Positions 7,217-12,873 of a stretch of 16,732 nucleotides of DNA are shown piece after piece. The notes beneath the pieces are model-generated. The model saw only the letters and a list, made by a program, of their open reading frames with translations, ran no database searches and was not told the DNA's origin. Source of the stretch: JAAYAY01 sp964429355. GTDB taxonomy: Bacteria > Planctomycetota > Planctomycetia > Pirellulales > Thermoguttaceae. Every line of letters begins with the position of its first letter. Within the stretch, counting starts at the first letter, position 1. Both the position numbers and the translations under genes were made by a program. The stretch spans positions 1 through 16,732 of the forward strand of contig CAYSCH010000203.1 in the NCBI GenBank assembly GCA_964429355.1. Direction: 5' to 3'.

Positions 7217-7348
7217 ATGGGAACCCCACTCAAATTCGTCCTCGGTTTGCTTCTGGCCGGCATTGCGCTGGGGCGGATCCGCCGGGTGCGCCACGTGGCG
7301 GCGCGGTGTGCCGCACACATTGGCTCCATGGAGACACCATCGTCATGA
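7217..7348 (+). CDS. 43-residue single-helix membrane protein
   Basis: The product starts MGTPLKFVLGLLLAGIALGR and continues with a basic stretch (IRRVRHVAAR). This gives one hydrophobic segment at residues 5-19 followed by positive charges, so an N-out/C-in or signal-anchor topology is plausible. The TGA stop overlaps the ATG of the next gene as ATGA at 7345-7348, the same coupling used between pstB1 and pstB2, and this is the main reason to accept so short a gene. The ribosome site is weak (AGG at 7209-7211, a few bases before the ATG). No family is recognised. It may exist mainly to couple translation, or be a small membrane partner of the downstream enzymes. Confidence 0.45.
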   Translation: MGTPLKFVLGLLLAGIALGRIRRVRHVAARCAAHIGSMETPSS

Positions 7349-7902
7349 GCGAACCTGAAGAAAGCCAGCGAGTGTGCGAACACTGTGGAGCCCCCCTCCC
7401 TCCGGATGCCGATACGTGCCCGCTGTGTCCTGGCCGCCCCGACCCCGCCATGCCGACCGGCGAATCGCCCTTCGACCAGACCGAAAGCCACGCCCCAGTC
7501 CAATTCAGCCTGGCCAGCATGATGCTTTGGATAACGCTGGCCGCCGTAGTCCTGGGAGCGTTCAGCGTGTTTCCCCCCCTGGGTGTCGTTCTGCTGATCC
7601 TGGCCATGCCGGCGGCCATCCGCACGGCAATCCTTGCCGCGCAGCGCGGAGCTGCCGGCCGCCCCTTGGACATGCAAACCAAAGCCAGGGTGTTCCTGGG
7701 AACGATGGGCCTTCTGGCCGCGATCGCAATTTCCGTTGTGGGTGCGTTCGTCGCCACTTGCTTTCCGCTGGGGGCGGCCGGTTTTGGTGCGCAATCGGGA
7801 TTCCTGATCGGCTTTGCGTTGCTTGCCGGGATCGGCGTCGCAATCTTCGTACTCTGGGTGCTAGTCCGCAAGTCTCGTCGTTTCTGGCCAAGAGGGGAGT
7901 AA
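7345..7902 (+). CDS. Zinc-ribbon membrane protein, function unknown
   Basis: A 185-residue protein. The N-terminus carries a zinc ribbon, CEHC (11-14) and CPLC (25-28), of the kind found in many bacterial membrane proteins. A Pro-rich linker follows, then four hydrophobic segments: QFSLASMMLWITLAAVVLGA (about 52-71), a second right after it, VFLGTMGLLAAIAISVVGAF, and FLIGFALLAGIGVAIFVLWV near the C-terminus. The 'FSL..MM..ITLAAVVLG' opening is a recurring style in planctomycete membrane proteins. The start is set by the ATGA overlap with the small gene before it; GGAG at 7330-7333 is a rather distant ribosome site. Four bases... its stop and the next ATG at 7906 are separated by three bases, so the cluster is tightly packed. 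The role is unknown. Confidence 0.65.
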   Translation: MSEPEESQRVCEHCGAPLPPDADTCPLCPGRPDPAMPTGESPFDQTESHAPVQFSLASMMLWITLAAVVLGAFSVFPPLGVVLLILAMPAAIRTAILAAQRGAAGRPLDMQTKARVFLGTMGLLAAIAISVVGAFVATCFPLGAAGFGAQSGFLIGFALLAGIGVAIFVLWVLVRKSRRFWPRGE

Positions 7903-7905
7903 GTC

Positions 7906-8109
7906 ATGGCAGGCAATGGTGGATGGCAGGATCCCTCTCCCCCTCAGTCTCCGTTCCGGGTCCAACCTCCGAGCAATCGAGTTCGCAACGGCTGCCTGGC
8001 TGCCGGCGGCGTTTTTGCGATCTCCCTGGCGATAGCTGCCCTCGTTATCTTGCTCCTCATTCTGGCGGTGCTCTCCGCGCTGTTTTCGATTTGCTCGGGA
8101 ATGAAATAG
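7906..8109 (+). CDS. 67-residue single-helix membrane protein
   Basis: The first 28 residues are polar and rich in Pro, Gly and Ser. Residues about 30-63 (GCLAAGGVFAISLAIAALVI and the leucine-rich stretch after it) form one long hydrophobic segment, and the protein ends CSGMK. GGGGAG at 7894-7899 gives a strong ribosome site that overlaps the end of the preceding gene. Ten bases separate its stop from the Lgt-radical SAM fusion. No family is recognised. Position and tight spacing suggest it works with its neighbours in the membrane. Confidence 0.6.
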   Translation: MAGNGGWQDPSPPQSPFRVQPPSNRVRNGCLAAGGVFAISLAIAALVILLLILAVLSALFSICSGMK

Positions 8110-8119
8110 AGATCCTCCA

Positions 8120-10150
8120 ATGCCTTGGACCTACCCCGCCCTCATGCTGGCTGCCGTCGTGACCGGACTACTCCTCTTCCGGTTCGCGCAGAAACCGCCG
8201 GCAATGACCGGGCGGGAAAAACTGGCAGTGTTCCTGGGCGGCTTCTGCGGGGGTATGATCGGCGCCCGATTGCCGTTTCTTCTGGCCGACTGGCAGGGGC
8301 TCCTCGATGGTTCCGCTTGGCTGGCCAATGGCAAGACGATTGTTTCCGGCCTCGTCGGCGGCTATCTGGGTGTGCAGATTGCCGAGTGGGCCATGGGCAT
8401 CCGCCAGCGGATGTGCGACAGCTTCGCCGTACCGTTGGCGGGCGCCATGGCTGTGGGACGGCTGGCCTGTTTCAGCGGCGGGTGCTGCTATGGCAAGGTG
8501 ACGTCGCTGCCCTGGGGTGTCGATTTTGGCGACGGCTTCCTGCGCCATCCAACGCAGATTTACGAGTCCCTGTTTCATCTGCTCGCCGCCGTCGTGCTGT
8601 TCCAGCTCCAGCGCCGCGAGCTCTTTCGCGGTCAACTCATCAAGCTCTACTTTGTCTCCTATTTCGTCTATCGATTTCTCACCGAGTTCATCCGGCCGGA
8701 GCCTCCCTTATGGCTTGGCCTGACCGGATACCAGTATGCCGTGCTCCTCCTGGCGGTTTTCTTCACCGTGTGGTGCTGTCGGGGCTGCCAGCCGTCAGGG
8801 GCACGCGGGCTCGCCCGTTGGATGCTCCCCTTTTTCGCCGAAGGCTCGGCACCACCGCGGAAAGACAACGGCCACTTCGTCAAGGCGACTCGGGCCCTGT
8901 GCCCGGCGTGCCTCACCGCGGTCGCCGGTGAAACTTACGAACAAGAGGGCAGAGTCTACCTGCGGCGCAACTGTCCGAAACATGGCGAGACAACGTCGCT
9001 CGTCAGTTCGAACCGGCAGCACTACTATCTCCGCGACGAGGTGATCCATCCGCCACCCGGCCAGACAAGTTGCTGTTCCACTTCGCCGGGGCATAAGACG
9101 TGCGTTGCCCTCCTTGAAATAACCGGTGCCTGCAATCTCACCTGCCCGGTCTGTTTCGCCGACAGCTCGAAGGGGCGACACCGGTCGTTCGAAGAACTGC
9201 GCTCGGATCTGGAGCGGTTTCTCCACACACGGGCACCGCTCGAGGTCCTCCAGCTCAGCGGTGGTGAGCCGCTCCTGCATCCCGATCTGCTGCGGATCGT
9301 CGATCACGTCAAGACGCTGCCCATCGATGCGATCATGATCAACACCAACGGGCTGGAATTCCTCCGCAGGCCGGAACTCGCTTCGGAACTGGCCCGGCGC
9401 ACGCCGGGACTGGAGTTGTATCTCCAGTTCGACGGGCTGAAACCGGAAAACTACAAGACCCTCCGCGGAACAGATCTCTTGGAGAAGAAGCTGGCGGTGC
9501 TCCGGCAAACTGCCGAGTGCGGCCTCCCGACAACGCTCGTCTGCACAGTCGCCAGGCGGGTCAACGAAGACCAGTTGGGGCCGTTACTGCGACTCGGTCT
9601 CTCGGTTCCCACGTTGCGAGGCATCTGTTTTCAGGCAGCCACCTGGACCGGTCGTTTCCAATCCCAGACAGATCCTCTTGATCGAATCACCCTGGCAGAC
9701 GTGGTCCGTCTCGCCTGTGAACAAGCCAACGGGCTGCTTGCCCCCGCCGACTTCAAGCCCCTTCCCTGCTCTCACCCAAACTGCTGCAGCTTCACGGTTA
9801 TTTCCCGGCGCCGTGGCAAGCCGTTACTCCCCTTGACGCGAACGGTTCGACTCGAGGATCATGTCAATCGATTGGCCGACCGAGTGAATTTCAATTTGGA
9901 CGACGCACGCCGGTGCTGCAGTCCGGCAGCGGATCCGGCGGATTTCTTCCGCGTGTTCATCAAACCGTTCATGGATGCCCACACGTTTGACGCGGAGCGT
10001 GCTGAAGAGTGCTGCATCCACGTGATTCGGCCGGGAGGTGAGGCCGTCTCCTTCTGCCGGTTCAATGTTCTCCAGCGTCACGTCCCCTCGGCGGAAATTT
10101 TCCTGAAGAGTGACATCCCGATTCACGAGGTTGTCGATGCACAACAGTGA
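8120..10150 (+). CDS. Lgt-like membrane domain fused to a Tes/MJ0619-type radical SAM enzyme
   Basis: A 676-residue fusion. Residues 1-220 are an Lgt-like multispan domain: GRLACFSGGCCYG (113-125), PWGV, HPTQIYES (143-150) and YRFLTEFIRP (184-193) align with the prolipoprotein diacylglyceryl transferase signatures. Compared with E. coli Lgt, the essential His103 position reads Ser76 and Asn146 reads Cys117, while Arg143 (Arg114) and the Arg/Glu pair near the end remain. Residues 250-676 are a radical SAM enzyme: CPAC...C (261, 264, 285) as a rubredoxin-like metal site, Cys318/319/328, the SAM cluster CNLTCPVC (338-345), SGGEP (380-384), Cys550/555/556, and Cys631/632 with FCRFN (645-649). This order matches the MJ0619/tetraether lipid synthase family, which joins or modifies lipid chains. 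The product is likely a membrane lipid-modifying enzyme; the substrate is inferred only. The ATG has a weak ribosome site. Confidence 0.85.
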   Translation: MPWTYPALMLAAVVTGLLLFRFAQKPPAMTGREKLAVFLGGFCGGMIGARLPFLLADWQGLLDGSAWLANGKTIVSGLVGGYLGVQIAEWAMGIRQRMCDSFAVPLAGAMAVGRLACFSGGCCYGKVTSLPWGVDFGDGFLRHPTQIYESLFHLLAAVVLFQLQRRELFRGQLIKLYFVSYFVYRFLTEFIRPEPPLWLGLTGYQYAVLLLAVFFTVWCCRGCQPSGARGLARWMLPFFAEGSAPPRKDNGHFVKATRALCPACLTAVAGETYEQEGRVYLRRNCPKHGETTSLVSSNRQHYYLRDEVIHPPPGQTSCCSTSPGHKTCVALLEITGACNLTCPVCFADSSKGRHRSFEELRSDLERFLHTRAPLEVLQLSGGEPLLHPDLLRIVDHVKTLPIDAIMINTNGLEFLRRPELASELARRTPGLELYLQFDGLKPENYKTLRGTDLLEKKLAVLRQTAECGLPTTLVCTVARRVNEDQLGPLLRLGLSVPTLRGICFQAATWTGRFQSQTDPLDRITLADVVRLACEQANGLLAPADFKPLPCSHPNCCSFTVISRRRGKPLLPLTRTVRLEDHVNRLADRVNFNLDDARRCCSPAADPADFFRVFIKPFMDAHTFDAERAEECCIHVIRPGGEAVSFCRFNVLQRHVPSAEIFLKSDIPIHEVVDAQQ

Positions 10151-11651
10151 AATTCGTGTCGGCGAATTCCCTCACGATCCTGGTCGCCCAGGAAGCCTGA
10201 CCTGGATCGTCGCGATGATGGTGGTGGCAGGCGGGGCTGCGCCTGTTCTCCTGTATTGGTTGCTGTTCGGCTGGATTCCCACGGTCACGCCCGATGAAGC
10301 AAAACGGATGCTTCGCGAACCGAAGAGTGCTGCCGCACTCGTCGATGTCCGTGATCCGGCGCTTTTCGCGGCAGGGCACATCGACGGGGCAGTCAATTGG
10401 CCACTGTCCGACATCGTTTCGGCCAACAACACTGGCGACGTTCCCGTGTCCCTCGCCAACCAGACGCTGCTGCTGGTTTGTGACGTGGGAATGGCCAGTC
10501 GACTGGCTGCCTGGCGGCTCGGCGATTCTGGCTTGGCGAAGGTGTTCAACGTTCGCGGGGGAAACCAGGAATGGATGCGGAGTTATGCCCAGGAAATCGG
10601 AGCCCGGTTCCGCCCCACTCCGGCCGATTTCCCAGAGCTCCTCAGAAAAACGGATCCCCCACATGGTGAGCTGTTCGATCGCTGGAGGATTGGTGCGGAT
10701 CGAGTCCAAGAGTTCCCCTTCCGTCTGTCGCCCCTGGGCGAGCAGGTGGCCGCCGTTCTGGCCTACTTCTTCATCAAACCTGTCTACATGCTGCTCTCCC
10801 TTGCGTTGGCCGTCCTCCTCTGGAAACGGCAAGAGCCTGATCTCACCGCACTTCGCTGGAGCATGCTCGCATTCTTCCTGGGAGAGGGCGCCTGCGCGGT
10901 CAACTACGGGCTCTTCCGAGAGACATCCTACCTGTTCGAATACCTGCACAGCTTCGGCATGCTGTGCGCGTTCGGTTTCTTCTTCTATGCATTCCTGGAG
11001 GGCATCGATCGCCGCATCCTCAGGATCAGCGCCTCCGACCAGCGTTGCGCCGCTCTGGGGCTCTGCCGGCGCTGCATGAAGAACCCATCCCACAGCCACA
11101 GAGAAGGCCCTCTACGGGCGGAGATCAACAGGGGCGACGGGACGTTTGGGACCGGCGCCAAACACACGGGTGTCCCCTGCGGACTCCAACGCACGTTCGT
11201 GTTCCTCACCGCAGGGCTGATAATCGTCGCCATGATGGTTCCGACGGCCGACTGGCAGGACGGTTCCTACAACACCTACGTCTTCGGCCAACTTTACCAC
11301 TACGCCCACCTGCGAGTGTTCCAGCAGTTCGAGAACTGGTACTGCCCTTTGGCAGCGGTCCTCTGCCTGGCAACTTCGCTTACGATTCTCGTGTGGTCTG
11401 GCGACGTCGCCCGAGCCAAGATTCCCTTCGCCGCCGGCGTCGGAGCCTTGGGCTTTGGCATGTTGCGAATGATCCTCGGGAGTGCCTACGATCAGAACCG
11501 GGTCTGGTTCCTTTTCTGGGAGGAAGGCACCGAAATGCTGTTCATCGCAGGGATCGGCGTGGCCCTGTGGATCTTCCGTCAGGGGCTCTTTCCCATCTCG
11601 GCGACCCGCGAATCGCCACACCCGTCTGAAGTCAACCCATCACCCGCATGA
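10137..11651 (+). CDS. Rhodanese domain fused to multispan membrane protein with Cys-rich loop
   Basis: A 504-residue protein. An N-terminal membrane helix (about 21-45) is followed by a rhodanese-like domain (about 50-150) with VDVRDPALFAAGHIDGAVNW and the active-site loop CDVGMASR (Cys115); the final WxxxG-like part reads VFNVRGGNQEW. From about 203 onward there are seven or so further hydrophobic segments. Between two of them lies a polar loop with Cys304, Cys310 and Cys313 (CAALGLCRRC) and Cys348, a possible metal site. The ATG at 10137 follows GAGG at 10127-10130 and overlaps the end of the radical SAM gene by 14 bases, so the two are translationally coupled. The role may be sulfur transfer or electron supply to the fusion enzyme (inference). 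The membrane part is not recognised as a named family. Confidence 0.75.
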   Translation: MHNSEIRVGEFPHDPGRPGSLTWIVAMMVVAGGAAPVLLYWLLFGWIPTVTPDEAKRMLREPKSAAALVDVRDPALFAAGHIDGAVNWPLSDIVSANNTGDVPVSLANQTLLLVCDVGMASRLAAWRLGDSGLAKVFNVRGGNQEWMRSYAQEIGARFRPTPADFPELLRKTDPPHGELFDRWRIGADRVQEFPFRLSPLGEQVAAVLAYFFIKPVYMLLSLALAVLLWKRQEPDLTALRWSMLAFFLGEGACAVNYGLFRETSYLFEYLHSFGMLCAFGFFFYAFLEGIDRRILRISASDQRCAALGLCRRCMKNPSHSHREGPLRAEINRGDGTFGTGAKHTGVPCGLQRTFVFLTAGLIIVAMMVPTADWQDGSYNTYVFGQLYHYAHLRVFQQFENWYCPLAAVLCLATSLTILVWSGDVARAKIPFAAGVGALGFGMLRMILGSAYDQNRVWFLFWEEGTEMLFIAGIGVALWIFRQGLFPISATRESPHPSEVNPSPA

Positions 11652-12339
11652 TCAGGTCTGCCGACTTCTCGACTCCAAACCGCTCGACGTTGATCACCAT
11701 GTCGTAGATGCTCGCGTCGTCCACTTCCTGGTGGAAGAAATGCCGCACGAACTCGCGCCGCCCGCGGTCGAGCTGGTGCATCAACTGGCGAGCTTTCGCC
11801 AACGGCAGCTCGTGATACTCCATGATCTGCCGAATCCGGTACGACTCCGACGCAACCAGGCGAATGGCAAGTCCGTGATCGCGAGGCAACAGGAACTGCG
11901 CGCCCCGCCCCACGAAGATCGCGTTGCCCTTCTTGGCTGCCGCGAGGAAGATGCGGTTCAGCCGGGTCAGATACTTCTCGTGGGAGATGATTTCCCGGTC
12001 CAGCCAGGATCCGAAGATGTCGTAGGCCCAGTTCATGGTCGTCTCGTCGACCGCCTCGAGCACTGGCCGCGAGACCTGGTATCGGTCGGCTAACTGGTCG
12101 AGCACACCTTTATCCAGCACCTCCCACCCAAGCTTCTTGCCGAGCACTTCGGCCACTTTGCTTCCCCCAGCTCCGGCTTCGCGCGATAGGGCAATGTAGC
12201 TGGCCACACGCTCATGGATTGCATCGGGCTGGTCGATCCGTGTCGTCCGATCGGCAATCTCCTGCGTCCTCGCAAACGCCTGCATCTTGCGCTCGGCCGC
12301 CGCAGCCGTTTTCGGCTCTAGCCAGGTTTGATCGTGCAC
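11632..12339 (-). CDS. Cytidylate-kinase-2-like (P-loop) protein
   Basis: A 235-residue cytoplasmic protein. After a helical N-terminus of about 45 residues, IALSREAGAGGSKVAEVLGK (residues 49-68) forms the first strand and P-loop-like turn of the Cytidylate_kin2 family, followed by WEVLDKGVLDQLADRY, VGRGAQFLL and the R-rich lid region. The substrate is unproven: family members are annotated as cytidylate kinase-like by fold. The start is a GTG because AAAGGAGG lies just upstream on this strand (about 12346-12353). A longer frame from an ATG at 12411 would put that ribosome site inside the gene. The 3' end overlaps the convergent rhodanese gene by 20 bases with no terminator between them. Confidence 0.8.
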   Translation of the reverse strand: MHDQTWLEPKTAAAAERKMQAFARTQEIADRTTRIDQPDAIHERVASYIALSREAGAGGSKVAEVLGKKLGWEVLDKGVLDQLADRYQVSRPVLEAVDETTMNWAYDIFGSWLDREIISHEKYLTRLNRIFLAAAKKGNAIFVGRGAQFLLPRDHGLAIRLVASESYRIRQIMEYHELPLAKARQLMHQLDRGRREFVRHFFHQEVDDASIYDMVINVERFGVEKSADLIMRVMG

Positions 12340-12558
12340 AATCCACCTCCTTTCCTGGAGTTGGACGGAAGCTTTAGGGAAGGGGGCTTTTTCCTGCGCC
12401 TGCAGATTCACCCTGGGCGTGGGAAACCCGCAGGCTCAGATGCCGGCAGCTACAAGTTCCGGCAGATCGCTCGTTCCTCCTTCATCATGAACGGAAGACA
12501 AATTTGGCTCGAACAAGCCCACTCCCTTCCCAAGAAGAGTTTCGCCCCGTCTGTCTCG

Positions 12559-12564
12559 ATTATA
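12559..12564 (-). promoter_or_regulatory. Candidate -10 box for the kinase-like gene
   Basis: A perfect TATAAT on the minus strand in the context GCTATAATC, which resembles GCTATAATG at 15672-15680 upstream of the MFS gene. No convincing -35 sits 16-18 bases upstream. It would give a leader of roughly 210 bases before the GTG start. Confidence 0.35.
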
Positions 12565-12671
12565 GCAGCTAACATCAGAATTCGGCGCTCTTTCCGTAAA
12601 TTCGGGGGGGATAATCGGCTGAGCATGCGAGGGGGCCGTCTGAATTCTCCCAAAACTCTGGGTTCATATAT

Positions 12672-12686
12672 TGAGATAGAATCTCA
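12672..12686. promoter_or_regulatory. Fur-like palindrome upstream of HzsA-related gene
   Basis: TGAGATAGAATCTCA is a 15-bp near-perfect 7-1-7 palindrome. It has the TGA...TCA ends and length of a Fur-family operator, such as the TGAGAATnATTCTCA class, but differs at the inner positions. It lies about 65 bases upstream of the TATAAT at 12750 and about 190 before the haem-protein start. Iron control of a multihaem protein would make sense, but this is inference. Confidence 0.35.
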
Positions 12687-12749
12687 TCTCCATGATTATC
12701 TTTTCTGCCAACGACGGGTGCCATCTGCGAATTCCCTCAGGAATGCGAG

Positions 12750-12755
12750 TATAAT
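12750..12755 (+). promoter_or_regulatory. Candidate -10 box for the HzsA-related gene
   Basis: A perfect TATAAT in the context GAGTATAATGGC, about 118 bases before the start codon. No clear -35 is present (best CTGCGA, three of six). Similar lone TATAATG boxes appear at two other gene starts in this window. Confidence 0.35.
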
Positions 12756-12873
12756 GGCCGCCGGATTTGGAAGATCCGCCCGCCGTCGATAGGACTCACG
12801 TGGCCGACTCCCCGGTTTGCTGCGCGAGCCGTCCATCCGTTCCCCCTGGTCGGAATCAGGAGAGCTCCGCACC

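Larger units (their letters stand above)
12340..12873. other. Divergent intergenic region between kinase-like gene and HzsA-related gene
   Basis: These 534 bases lie between two divergent genes and are visibly richer in A/T than the genes around them, particularly 12540-12760. They hold a minus-strand TATAAT, a plus-strand TATAAT, a 15-bp palindrome and the recurring word TCCCAAAACT (12648-12657). Short frames crossing the region show no family resemblance and are not called as genes. Both neighbours would have leaders longer than 100 bases if the two TATAAT boxes are used. Confidence 0.55.

Noticed and set aside
10062..11099. A 345-codon open frame on the minus strand
   Set aside because: It is antisense to the rhodanese membrane gene, with an implausible composition (many Gly, Arg, His, Gln) and no family resemblance.
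12340..12411. A longer N-terminus for the kinase-like gene starting at the ATG at 12411
   Set aside because: It would place the strong AAAGGAGG ribosome site inside the gene; the GTG at 12339 is correctly spaced behind it.
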